DNA of 64,000 nucleotides from Kribbella sindirgiensis (GTDB lineage Bacteria; Actinomycetota; Actinomycetes; Propionibacteriales; Kribbellaceae), in contig NZ_SJKA01000012.1 of NCBI RefSeq assembly GCF_004331435.1, forward strand, positions 186,001-250,000, given 5' to 3'. Below the pieces are notes generated by a model. It worked only from the letters and a program-made list of their open reading frames with translations. It searched no databases and was not told the DNA's origin. Of this stretch, positions 22,134-30,746 are shown piece after piece. A program made the position numbers and the translations under genes. How positions within the stretch are numbered: the first letter of the stretch is position 1; every line of letters begins with the position of its first letter.

Positions 22134-23251
22134 GCCAGCCAGCGCTGCTCGTCCTCGAGGACGGCCGGGCGTTCGCCGGTACCTCGTACGGGGCCACCGG
22201 TGAGACCTTCGGCGAGGCGGTGTTCACCACCGGGATGACCGGATACCAGGAGACGCTGACCGACCCGTCGTACCACCGGCAGATCGTCACCCAGACCGCC
22301 CCGCACATCGGCAACACCGGGATCAACGACGAGGACGACGAGTCGCAGAAGATCTGGGTCGCCGGGTACGTCGTCCGCGACCCGGCCCGGGTGCCGTCGA
22401 ACTGGCGCGCGAAGCGATCGCTCGACGACCAGTTGAAGGGTCAGCAGATCGTCGGGATCTCCGGGATCGACACCCGCGCGCTGACCCGGCACCTGCGGGA
22501 GCGCGGCGCGATGCGGGCCGGGATCTCCACCGAGATCCTGGACCCGGCCGAGTTGCTGCGGAAGGTCCTGGAGCAGCCGCCGATGGTCGGCGCGGACCTG
22601 GCCTCGGAGGTGACGACGTTCGAGCCGTACGTCGTTCCCGCCGAGGGGGAGAAGCGCTTCACGGTGGTCGCGCTCGACCTGGGGATCAAGACCATGACGC
22701 CGAAGCGGATGTCCGAGCGCGGCATCGAGGTGCACGTGATGCCCGCGACCACCTCGCTGGACGAGATCCTCGCGGTGAACCCGGACGGCATCTTCATGAG
22801 CAACGGCCCGGGTGACCCGGAGACCACCGAGCACCCGACCACGCTGTTGAAGGAACTGCTGCAGCGGGGGAAGCCGTACTTCGGAATCTGCTTCGGCAAC
22901 CAGGTGTTCGGGCGGGCGCTCGGACTGGGCACGTTCAAGCTCAAGTACGGGCACCGCGGGATCAACCAGCCGGTGCTCGACCGGGCCACCGGCAAGGTGG
23001 AGATCACCGCGCAGAACCATGGCTTCGCAGTGGACGCGCCGATCGACGGCGCTCTGGAGACTCCGTACGGGACGGCCGAGGTCAGCCACGTCTCGCTCAA
23101 CGACAACGTGGTCGAAGGGCTCAAGCTCACCGGCAAGGACGGGCGCCTGCTCGCCTTCTCGGTGCAGTACCACCCCGAGGCGGCGGCGGGTCCACACGAC
23201 TCGGCGTACCTCTTCGACCGGTTCGTAGACCTCATGGAAGGGCGGAACTGA
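22130..23251 (+). CDS. carA: carbamoyl phosphate synthetase small subunit
   Basis: Glutamine amidotransferase subunit (373 aa) feeding ammonia to CarB. The N-terminal CPSase_sm domain (DGRAFAGTSYGATGE, FTTGMTGYQE) precedes a class I GATase domain with catalytic Cys254 in GICFGNQ and the His-Glu pair in YHPEAAAG. The stop shares an A with the carB start (TGATG). Confidence 0.97.
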   Translation: MSQPALLVLEDGRAFAGTSYGATGETFGEAVFTTGMTGYQETLTDPSYHRQIVTQTAPHIGNTGINDEDDESQKIWVAGYVVRDPARVPSNWRAKRSLDDQLKGQQIVGISGIDTRALTRHLRERGAMRAGISTEILDPAELLRKVLEQPPMVGADLASEVTTFEPYVVPAEGEKRFTVVALDLGIKTMTPKRMSERGIEVHVMPATTSLDEILAVNPDGIFMSNGPGDPETTEHPTTLLKELLQRGKPYFGICFGNQVFGRALGLGTFKLKYGHRGINQPVLDRATGKVEITAQNHGFAVDAPIDGALETPYGTAEVSHVSLNDNVVEGLKLTGKDGRLLAFSVQYHPEAAAGPHDSAYLFDRFVDLMEGRN

Positions 23252-26200
23252 TGCCGCGCAGGACAGACATCGATTCGGTCCTGGTGATCGGGTCCGGCCC
23301 GATCGTGATCGGGCAGGCCTGCGAGTTCGACTACTCCGGCACCCAGGCCTGCCGGGTGCTGCGCGAGGAGGGCTTCCGGGTCGTCCTGGTGAACTCGAAC
23401 CCGGCGACGATCATGACCGACCCGGAGTTCGCCGACGCCACGTACGTCGAGCCGATCACCTCGGAGTATGTCGAGAAGGTGATCGAGAAGGAGCGCCCGA
23501 ACGCGCTGCTCGCCACCCTCGGCGGCCAGACCGCGCTGAACGCGGCGATCGCCCTGCACGACAACGGCGTACTGGAGAAGTACGGCGTCGAGCTGATCGG
23601 CGCGTCCGTGGACGCGATCCAGCGCGGCGAGAACCGGGAGTCGTTCAAGCAGATCGTCGAGAAGCTGGGCGCGGAGGTCGCGCGCTCGCGCATCTGCCAC
23701 ACGCTCGACGACGTGATGGGCGCGGCCGACGCGCTCGGGTACCCGCTGGTGGTGCGGCCGTCGTTCACGATGGGCGGCGTCGGCAGCGGGATGGCGTACG
23801 ACGAGGCGGACCTGCGCCGGATCGCCGGCGCCGGACTGCACGCCAGCCCGACCACCGAGGTGCTGATCGAGGAGTCGATCCTCGGGTGGAAGGAGTACGA
23901 GCTGGAGGTGATGCGCGACAAGGCCGACAACGTCGTGATCATCTGCTCGATCGAGAACGTCGACCCGATGGGCGTGCACACCGGCGACTCGATCACGGTC
24001 GCGCCGGCGATGACGCTGACCGACCGCGAGTACCAGGTGATGCGGGACCTCGCGATCGGCATCATCCGTGAGGTCGGCGTCGACACCGGTGGCTGCAACA
24101 TCCAGTTCGCGGTGAACCCGGCCGACGGCCGGCTGATCGTCATCGAGATGAACCCGCGGGTGTCCCGCTCGTCCGCGCTGGCGTCGAAGGCGACCGGGTT
24201 CCCGATCGCGAAGATCGCCGCGAAGGTCGCGATCGGCTACACGCTGGACGAGATCCCGAACGACATCACCCGGCAGACGCCGGCCAGCTTCGAGCCGACG
24301 CTGGACTACGTGGTGGTGAAGGTGCCGCGGTTCGCGTTCGAGAAGTTCCCGGCCGCGGACGCCACCCTGACCACGCACATGAAGAGCGTCGGCGAGGCGA
24401 TGGCGATCGGCCGGAACTACACCGAGGCGCTGCAGAAGGCGCTGCGGTCGCTGGAGAAGCCGGAGGCCCGGTTCTCCTGGGCCGGCCAGCCTGCCAGCGA
24501 GCTGGAGCCGTTGCTGGAAGCAATCAAGACGCCGCAGGACGGCCGGCTGCGGATCGTGATGGACGCGATCCGGGCGGGCGCCACGCCGGAGCAGATCTTC
24601 GACGCGACGAAGATCGACCCGTGGTTCGTGGACCAGCTGTACCTGATCCACGAGACCGCTCTCCAGGTCGCGGCCGCGCCGCGGCTGACGCCGGACGTGA
24701 TCAAGCTGGCCAAGCGGCACGGGTTCTCCGACCTGCAGCTGGCCGAGATCCGCGGCCTCACCGAGGACGTCGTCCGCGGCGTCCGGCAGGCGCTCGGGAT
24801 CCGGCCGGTCTACAAGACGGTCGACACCTGTGCGGCCGAGTTCAAGGCCGAGACGCCGTACCACTACTCGTCGTACGACGAGGAGTCCGAGGTCGCGCCC
24901 CGGACCGAGCCCGCGGTGCTGATCCTCGGCTCCGGGCCGAACCGGATCGGGCAGGGCATCGAGTTCGACTACTCCTGTGTGCACGCGTCGATGGCGCTGC
25001 GCGAGGCCGGCTACTGCACGATCATGGTGAACTGCAACCCGGAGACGGTCTCGACCGACTACGACACCTCCGACCGGCTGTACTTCGAGCCGCTCACCTG
25101 CGAGGACGTGCTCGAGATCGTGTACGCCGAGTTGCAGGCCGGACCGGTCGCGGGCGTGATCGTCCAGCTCGGCGGCCAGACGCCGCTCGGCCTGGCGCAG
25201 CGGCTCGCGGACGCCGGCGTACCGATCGTCGGGACGTCGCCCGAGGCGATCCACCTCGCGGAGGAGCGGGGCGCGTTCGGCAAGGTACTCGCGGACGCGA
25301 AGCTGCCGGCGCCGAAGCACGGGACGGCGCTGTCCGCCGAGGAGGCGCACGGGGTGGCCGAGGAGATCGGGTTCCCGGTGCTGGTGCGGCCGTCGTACGT
25401 GCTCGGCGGGCGCGGGATGGAGATCGTCTACAGCTCCGCCGAGTTGAGCGCGGCGCTGGAGCGGCTCGGCGGCGGTCAGGCGTTCGAGCACCCGGTGCTG
25501 ATCGACCGGTTCCTCGACGACGCGGTCGAGATCGACGTCGACGGGCTGTTCGACGGCGAGGAGCTGTTCCTCGGCGGCGTGATGGAGCACATCGAGGAGG
25601 CCGGTGTGCACTCCGGCGACTCGTCCTGCGCGCTGCCGCCGATCACCCTCGGGAACGCGGACATCGAGAACATCCGTCGCTCCACCGAGGCGATCGCGCG
25701 CGGTGTCGGCGTCCGGGGCCTGCTGAACGTGCAGTACGCGCTCGCCGGTGACGTCCTCTACGTGCTGGAGGCGAACCCGCGGGCGTCCCGGACGGTACCG
25801 TTCGTGTCGAAGGCGACCGCGACACCGCTGGCCAAGGCCGCGGCCCGGGTGATGCTCGGGGCAACCATTTCCGAGCTGCGTGCCGAGGGCATGCTGCCGG
25901 CGACGGGAGACGGCGGGACGCTGCCGCCGACGACGCCGATCGCGGTCAAGGAGGCCGTGATGCCGTTCAACCGGTTCCGGACCATCGACGGCAGGTCGGT
26001 CGACACGGTCCTCGGGCCGGAGATGCGCTCCACCGGTGAGGTGATGGGCATCGACGACACATTCGGTACGGCGTTCGCGAAGTCGCAGGCCGGGGCGTCG
26101 CAGCCGCTGCCCGCGGATGGGAAGGTGTTCGTCTCGGTCGCGAACCGGGACAAGCGGCACATGATCTTCCCGGTCAAGCGGCTGGCCGATCTCGGGTTCC

Positions 26201-26553
26201 AGATCTACGCGACCGAAGGTACCGCGGACGTCCTGCGGCGCAACGGCGTCGAGGCGGTCACGGTCCGCAAGAGCAGCCAGGGCCCGGGCCCGAACGGCGA
26301 GCCGACGATCGTCCAGATGGTCCAGGACGGTGAGCTGAACCTGATCGTCAACACACCGATCGGGATCACCCAGGGCGGCTCGCCGCGGATCGACGGGTAC
26401 GAGATCCGCAGCGCGGCGGTGGCGCGGAACATCCCGTGCATCACCACCGTGCAGGGCCTCGCGGCCGCGGTCCAGGGCATCGAGGCCCAGCGCACCGGCG
26501 ACATCGGCGTCCGCTCCCTGCAGGACTGGGTCCCGAGGATTCGCGGTGTCTGA
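23251..26553 (+). CDS. carB: carbamoyl phosphate synthetase large subunit
   Basis: Makes carbamoyl phosphate from bicarbonate, ammonia and two ATP (1100 aa). Two homologous ATP-grasp halves are visible: the first starts IGSGPIVIGQACEFDYSGTQ with MGGVGSGMAYD, the second GSGPNRIGQGIEFDYSCVH with VLGGRGMEIVY. A C-terminal MGS-like allosteric domain begins near residue 950 (KVFVSVANRDK), consistent with nucleotide regulation. It serves both pyrimidine and arginine synthesis. Confidence 0.98.
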   Translation: MPRRTDIDSVLVIGSGPIVIGQACEFDYSGTQACRVLREEGFRVVLVNSNPATIMTDPEFADATYVEPITSEYVEKVIEKERPNALLATLGGQTALNAAIALHDNGVLEKYGVELIGASVDAIQRGENRESFKQIVEKLGAEVARSRICHTLDDVMGAADALGYPLVVRPSFTMGGVGSGMAYDEADLRRIAGAGLHASPTTEVLIEESILGWKEYELEVMRDKADNVVIICSIENVDPMGVHTGDSITVAPAMTLTDREYQVMRDLAIGIIREVGVDTGGCNIQFAVNPADGRLIVIEMNPRVSRSSALASKATGFPIAKIAAKVAIGYTLDEIPNDITRQTPASFEPTLDYVVVKVPRFAFEKFPAADATLTTHMKSVGEAMAIGRNYTEALQKALRSLEKPEARFSWAGQPASELEPLLEAIKTPQDGRLRIVMDAIRAGATPEQIFDATKIDPWFVDQLYLIHETALQVAAAPRLTPDVIKLAKRHGFSDLQLAEIRGLTEDVVRGVRQALGIRPVYKTVDTCAAEFKAETPYHYSSYDEESEVAPRTEPAVLILGSGPNRIGQGIEFDYSCVHASMALREAGYCTIMVNCNPETVSTDYDTSDRLYFEPLTCEDVLEIVYAELQAGPVAGVIVQLGGQTPLGLAQRLADAGVPIVGTSPEAIHLAEERGAFGKVLADAKLPAPKHGTALSAEEAHGVAEEIGFPVLVRPSYVLGGRGMEIVYSSAELSAALERLGGGQAFEHPVLIDRFLDDAVEIDVDGLFDGEELFLGGVMEHIEEAGVHSGDSSCALPPITLGNADIENIRRSTEAIARGVGVRGLLNVQYALAGDVLYVLEANPRASRTVPFVSKATATPLAKAAARVMLGATISELRAEGMLPATGDGGTLPPTTPIAVKEAVMPFNRFRTIDGRSVDTVLGPEMRSTGEVMGIDDTFGTAFAKSQAGASQPLPADGKVFVSVANRDKRHMIFPVKRLADLGFQIYATEGTADVLRRNGVEAVTVRKSSQGPGPNGEPTIVQMVQDGELNLIVNTPIGITQGGSPRIDGYEIRSAAVARNIPCITTVQGLAAAVQGIEAQRTGDIGVRSLQDWVPRIRGV

Positions 26554-27595
26554 GCGGACGGCGTACGAGCGCTTCGTCCGGCCGGTCCTGTACCGGCTGG
26601 GCAAAGGCGACGCCGAGGTAGCGCACGAGCAAACGCTCCGCGCCCTTCAGTTCCTCGGCCGCATCCCAGGTGCGGCGGCGATCGGCGCCCGGGCCTTCGG
26701 CGGCCCGGGCCTCGCCCGCACCGTGTTCGGCGTCCGGTTCCCCTCACCCGTCGGGCTGGCGGCAGGCATGGACAAGAACGGGATCGCGCTGCGTGCGTGG
26801 CCGGCGATCGGGTTCGGCTTCGTCGAGGTCGGGACCGTGACGGCGCATCCGCAACCCGGCAACGAGAAGCCCCGCCTGTTCCGTCTCGTGGAGCACGAGG
26901 CGGTCATCAACCGGATGGGGTTCAACAACCTCGGCAGCGAAGCCCTGGCGGCGCGACTGGCGGCGTACGGCGATCTCGGCTACCCGCTCGGCATCTCGAT
27001 CGGGAAGTCGAAGGTGACGCCGCTGGAGGACGCGGTCGAGGACTACGTGACCTCGCTGCGCCGCCTCTACCGGTACGGCGACTACTTCGCGGTCAACGTC
27101 TCCTCGCCGAACACGCCGGGGCTGCGCTCGCTCCAGGACGCCGGACACCTCCGCGAGTTGCTGACCGCGCTGCACGCCGAGGCCGCCGCGCTGACCGTTG
27201 CCGGACTGGCGCCGAAGCCGATCCTGGTGAAGATCGCGCCGGATCTGACCACGTCGGCGATCGACGAGCTGCTCCAGGTCTGCACCAGCACGGGCGTCGC
27301 CGGAATCATCGCCACCAACACGACGATCGACCGGGCGGGCGTCGCGGGACACCCGCTGGCGGGGGAGACCGGCGGCCTGTCCGGGCGGCCGCTCGCCGAG
27401 ATCTCGGCGAAGGTCGTCGCGCACATCCACGCCGAGACCGGGGGAGCGCTCCCGGTGATCGGAGTCGGCGGGATCGTCGACCCGTCGGACGCGACCCGCC
27501 TCTTCGACGCGGGCGCCAGCCTGGTCCAGGTGTACAGCGGACTGATCTATCGCGGGCCGGGCCTGATCCGGCAGATCAACAGGAGATTGCCTTGA
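26546..27595 (+). CDS. pyrD: quinone-dependent dihydroorotate dehydrogenase
   Basis: Class 2, membrane-associated FMN enzyme (349 aa) oxidising dihydroorotate to orotate with electrons passed to quinone. The N-terminal helical extension (residues 1-40, RFVRPVLYRLGKGDAE) that contacts the membrane marks class 2. Core motifs: GLAAGMDKNG, NRMGFNN, VNVSSPNTPGLR (catalytic Ser region) and GVGGI. GTG 26546 overlaps carB by 8 bp. Confidence 0.95.
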   Translation: MSERTAYERFVRPVLYRLGKGDAEVAHEQTLRALQFLGRIPGAAAIGARAFGGPGLARTVFGVRFPSPVGLAAGMDKNGIALRAWPAIGFGFVEVGTVTAHPQPGNEKPRLFRLVEHEAVINRMGFNNLGSEALAARLAAYGDLGYPLGISIGKSKVTPLEDAVEDYVTSLRRLYRYGDYFAVNVSSPNTPGLRSLQDAGHLRELLTALHAEAAALTVAGLAPKPILVKIAPDLTTSAIDELLQVCTSTGVAGIIATNTTIDRAGVAGHPLAGETGGLSGRPLAEISAKVVAHIHAETGGALPVIGVGGIVDPSDATRLFDAGASLVQVYSGLIYRGPGLIRQINRRLP

Positions 27596-27618
27596 GCAAC
27601 GAGACCTTCGGGAGCGAC

Positions 27619-28455
27619 ATGTCTGCGAAACCGTTCGGCGCCCGGTTGCGGGCCGCGATGGACACGCGCGGGCCGCTGTGCGTCGGCATCGACCCGCACG
27701 CGCACCTGCTCGACGCCTGGGGCCTGCCCGACACCGCGGAGGGCCTGGCGTCGTTCACGTACGGCGTGGTGGACGCGCTCGCCGACCGGGTCGCGGTGTT
27801 CAAGCCGCAGTCCGCGTTCTTCGAGCGCTTCGGGTCGGCCGGGGTCGCCGTTCTGGAGCAGGCGACGATCCGGCTGCGGGAGGCCGGGGCCCTGGTGATC
27901 ATCGACGCGAAGCGCGGTGACATCGGTACGACGATGGCGGGGTACGCGTCGGCGTACCTGGCGGAGAAGGGGCCGCTGGCGTGCGATGCGCTGACGGTCA
28001 GTCCGTACCTCGGGTTCGGCTCGCTGCAGCCGGCGATCGACGAGGCCCGGGAGGCGGGGGCGGGGTTGTTCGTGCTCGCTCTCACCTCGAACCCGGAGGG
28101 CCCGCAGTTCCAGTCGGCCCGCACCGCCGCCGGCCCGACGGTGGCCGGCGCGGTCCTCGACGGTCTGCGGGCGCTGAACGCCGACGCCGACGGCCTCGGG
28201 TCCTTCGGTGCGGTCGTTGGGGCCACCATCAGTTCCACCGATGAGAACCTGGACATCAACGGCCCGCTGCTCGCACCCGGTCTCGGTGCCCAGGGCGGCA
28301 CGGCCGAGGGTCTCGTCGAGGTCTTCGGGTCCGCGGTGCGCAACGTCGTACCGTCCAGCTCCCGGGAGATCCTCGGAGCCGGCCCCGACGCCACCGCCCT
28401 CCAGGACGCCGCCGCCCGCACGAACGACGCCTACCGCACGGTCCTGGGCTACTGA
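27619..28455 (+). CDS. pyrF: orotidine 5'-phosphate decarboxylase
   Basis: Final UMP step (278 aa), type 2 OMP decarboxylase. The catalytic DAKRGD motif has Asp96, Lys98 and Asp101; the N-terminal LCVGIDPH is also typical. ATG 27619 (GGGAG upstream) fits family N-termini; TTG 27592, which overlaps the pyrD stop and follows AGGAG, is an alternative that adds nine residues. It closes the operon; a candidate terminator lies just after. Confidence 0.94.
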   Translation: MSAKPFGARLRAAMDTRGPLCVGIDPHAHLLDAWGLPDTAEGLASFTYGVVDALADRVAVFKPQSAFFERFGSAGVAVLEQATIRLREAGALVIIDAKRGDIGTTMAGYASAYLAEKGPLACDALTVSPYLGFGSLQPAIDEAREAGAGLFVLALTSNPEGPQFQSARTAAGPTVAGAVLDGLRALNADADGLGSFGAVVGATISSTDENLDINGPLLAPGLGAQGGTAEGLVEVFGSAVRNVVPSSSREILGAGPDATALQDAAARTNDAYRTVLGY

Positions 28456-28470
28456 CGCACAATCGGCTCA

Positions 28471-28508
28471 GGTGACGCAGGTGTGAGGTGGCTGGGTTGG
28501 GCGTCACC
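28471..28508. terminator. inverted repeat, possible pyr operon terminator
   Basis: GGTGACGC (28471-28478) / GCGTCACC (28501-28508), perfect arms with a 22-nt loop, 15 bases after the pyrF stop. No U-tract. Confidence 0.45.
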
Positions 28509-28530
28509 GGGTTGTGCTGCGGGTTTTGTG

Positions 28531-28625
28531 CAGGTCGACAGTACGTATACGTCCACTGTCCGGCGATCCCGCCTGCCGCCCGGTGCGAAGAGGCGGGTAG
28601 TAGAGGTATACGTACTGTCGAGCTG
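28531..28625. repeat. 95-bp palindromic element
   Basis: CAGGTCGACAGTACGTATAC (28531-28550) pairs with 28606-28625 at 19 of 20 positions, 16 without a break. An inner CCCGCCT/AGGCGGG stem (28568-28574/28591-28597) completes a two-tier hairpin. The arms are AT-richer than their surroundings. Confidence 0.75.
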
Positions 28626-28700
28626 CCGTTTCGGCTGGCTGGCTGCCTGTGGGCTCGGCCAGCCGGTTGTCGGGGGGAGGGACACCTTCTGGGTGCTGCG

Positions 28701-28719
28701 GACAGGGAATATCAGGTGC
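28701..28719 (-). repeat. dispersed motif, copy 2
   Basis: On the minus strand GCACCTGATATTCCCTGTC, 17/19 identical to 7870-7888. CCTGTTCCACGG follows on the plus strand at 28733-28744, as it overlaps copy 1. Confidence 0.35.
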
Positions 28720-28887
28720 TAGCCCACCAGAACCTGTTCCACGGCCTCGCAGTACACCCACACGTCGGACAGAAGAGCCGGATCACCACCTCTGTGCCAC
28801 TCCTGAGACGCAGGTGGGCGGGGCCCGAGGCGGCCGACTCGTCCGGTCGGGCTGCGGCGTAAGGCCGGGTGTGCGATCTTCGTCGGC

Positions 28888-29850
28888 ATGGGTTCGGGGT
28901 TGGAGTTGTGCCGGAGGTTCTACAGCGAGGTTGTCGGGCCGGTTGTCGGCGTGCCGCACAGTGCGGGGTTGCTGGGGCGTGGGTCGGAGGTGCTCGGGTT
29001 CGACGACGAGATGTCGACGGACCACAACTGCGAGGCCCGCGTCCTGTTGTTCGTCGAGGACGGTGTGGAGGTCCGGCCCGAGGTGCCCGGTGCCTTCGAG
29101 GGCCGGCCGGCGCTGGTGGAGGTACACACGCTGCGCGACTACTTCCTGGACCAGTTGGGTTTCGACGTCGACGGCACGCTGACACCCGAGGACTGGCTGA
29201 CGTTCCCCGAGTCGATTCTGCGCCAGCACACGGCCGGTGGCGTGTTCCACGACGACGTCGGCCTCCAGGCGGTCCGCGATCGGCTTGCGTACTACCCGGA
29301 CGACGTGTGGCGGTACCTGATGATCTCCGCCTGGTGGCGCGTGCATCCGGAGATGAATCTCGTCGGCCGCGTCGGGTACGTCGGCGACGAGCTCGGGTCG
29401 ACGCTGGTCGGCGCACAGCTCGTCCAGGATCTGATGCAGTTGTGCTTCCTGCTGGAGCGCACCTACGCGCCGTACTCCAAGTGGTTCGGTACGGCGTTCG
29501 CTCGCCTCTCCTGTGGTCCGGCGATCGGCCCGCTGCTCCGCGACGTACTCCGCGCGGAAACCTGGCAAGAACGCGAGAGAGCGCTCTCTGCGGCTTACCG
29601 GGCCGTGGGGGAGCTGCACAACCGGCTCGCGATCACCGCGCCCGTCGAGCTCGGCGTGGAGCGGATGTGGGACCGGCCGTTCGAAGTCGTCTGGGGTGAC
29701 TTCCCGGGAGCGCTGTCCGCCGCGATCCAGGACCCGAAGGTACGCCGGATCGCGGACCGCTGGCCCGTCGGCGGGATCGATCGCGTGCGCAACCTGCTGT
29801 GGAAGGCCCGCGATCGCCGTCACCTGCTTGGGCTGGTCGACTCCCGGTAG
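28888..29850 (+). CDS. DUF4037 nucleotidyltransferase-like protein
   Basis: A 320-residue soluble protein. The N-terminus has a polymerase-beta-like nucleotidyltransferase pattern, GRGSEVLGFDDEMSTDHNC, in which the acidic residues could bind metal; a long helical domain follows (YYPDDVWRYLMISAWWRV, LQLCFLLERTYAPYSKW). This is the DUF4037 layout, whose biochemical role is not established. It stands alone and overlaps the LysR gene by 31 bp at the 3' end. Confidence 0.7.
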   Translation: MGSGLELCRRFYSEVVGPVVGVPHSAGLLGRGSEVLGFDDEMSTDHNCEARVLLFVEDGVEVRPEVPGAFEGRPALVEVHTLRDYFLDQLGFDVDGTLTPEDWLTFPESILRQHTAGGVFHDDVGLQAVRDRLAYYPDDVWRYLMISAWWRVHPEMNLVGRVGYVGDELGSTLVGAQLVQDLMQLCFLLERTYAPYSKWFGTAFARLSCGPAIGPLLRDVLRAETWQERERALSAAYRAVGELHNRLAITAPVELGVERMWDRPFEVVWGDFPGALSAAIQDPKVRRIADRWPVGGIDRVRNLLWKARDRRHLLGLVDSR

Positions 29851-30683
29851 AGCGCGATCAGCAGATCGACGGCCGGCTGCGCCGCGGGATGTGGGTCCTC
29901 GCGATGCCAGATCAGGTGGACGTCGACCGGTGGCGCGTCCCGCAGCGGGCGGTACACCACCCCGTCCCGCCGGTACTGCGTCGTGGTCGCCTGGGGTGTC
30001 ACGCCGACGCACCGGCCGGACGAGATCGCGGCCAGCCAGTCGTCGACGTCGTGGGTGAGCTCGATCTTCGGCCGCGCGTCCGCGGGCCACAGATCGACCG
30101 TGGTGCTCCCGGTACGGCGGTCGATGACGAGCGTGCGATCGCGCAGCTGATCGAGCGTGAGCGCTCTCTTACGTGCCAGCGGGTCGTCGGCGGGCAGAAC
30201 GCCGTACCGCCGTTCCTGCGTCAGGAGCACGTGCCCGAAGCGCCGTACCTCGAGCTGACTGCGTACGACCGCGAGATCGCACAGTCCTTCGGCGAGCCCG
30301 CCGGTCGCGGTGTTGGTGCGGATCAGTTGCAGCTCGACACCGGGATGCTCGGCCGCCCACTGCCGCTGGAACTCCCGGGTGCGGCTCCCGAACGCCGACC
30401 ACGCGTGACCGACCCGCAAACGGGTGTGGCCGCTCGTCGCCTCGGTCACGAGTTCGTCGATCTCCGCGAGGATGTGCCGCGCCCGCGCGAGCACCCGGAC
30501 GCCGGCGGTGGTCGGGGTGAGCGAGCGACTGGTCCGGTGCAGCAGGCGGACGCCGAGTTCGCGTTCCAGGGCCAGCAGGTTGCGGGACACCGCGGCCTGT
30601 GAGATCCCCAGCTCGATCGCGGCGTCGGTGAAGGTACCCGAGTCGACGATCTCGACCAGGCACCGCAGCTGCCGGATATCCAT
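29820..30683 (-). CDS. LysR family transcriptional regulator
   Basis: LysR-type regulator (287 aa). The N-terminal winged HTH is clear (MDIRQLRCLVEIVDSGTFTD, AAVSRNLLALERELGVRLL); the C-terminal periplasmic-binding-like domain binds an unknown co-inducer. It is divergent from the EamA transporter, its likely target. ATG 30683 is preceded by TACGCT-N6, so the message is probably leaderless. Confidence 0.88.
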   Translation of the reverse strand: MDIRQLRCLVEIVDSGTFTDAAIELGISQAAVSRNLLALERELGVRLLHRTSRSLTPTTAGVRVLARARHILAEIDELVTEATSGHTRLRVGHAWSAFGSRTREFQRQWAAEHPGVELQLIRTNTATGGLAEGLCDLAVVRSQLEVRRFGHVLLTQERRYGVLPADDPLARKRALTLDQLRDRTLVIDRRTGSTTVDLWPADARPKIELTHDVDDWLAAISSGRCVGVTPQATTTQYRRDGVVYRPLRDAPPVDVHLIWHREDPHPAAQPAVDLLIALYRESTSPSR

Positions 30684-30689
30684 GACTCC

Positions 30690-30695
30690 AGCGTA
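30690..30695 (-). promoter_or_regulatory. -10 hexamer of lysR, leaderless start
   Basis: Reads TACGCT on the minus strand, then GGAGTC and ATG 30683. Confidence 0.45.
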
Positions 30696-30746
30696 TAGAT
30701 CGGCTGCCCGGTGCATTTTGCGCCGGCCGGTGCCGGGCGGACGCTC

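Larger units (their letters stand above)
28456..28887. other. 432-bp gene-free region after pyrF
   Basis: Contains an 8-bp-arm inverted repeat, a 95-bp palindromic element and copy 2 of a dispersed motif (listed separately). Short frames here are products of the palindromes; I see no gene. Confidence 0.6.

Noticed and set aside
22441..26604. Very long minus-strand open frame (1387 codons) opposite carA-carB
   Set aside because: It is exactly antisense to well-recognised carA/carB. Its composition (Arg, Asp, Gly and Val rich, no motif) is that of a third-codon GC shadow.
28538..28618. Chromosomal dif or phage attachment site in the 95-bp palindrome
   Set aside because: A dif site is about 28 bp with a short central region; this element is much longer, and no integrase or recombinase gene is near.
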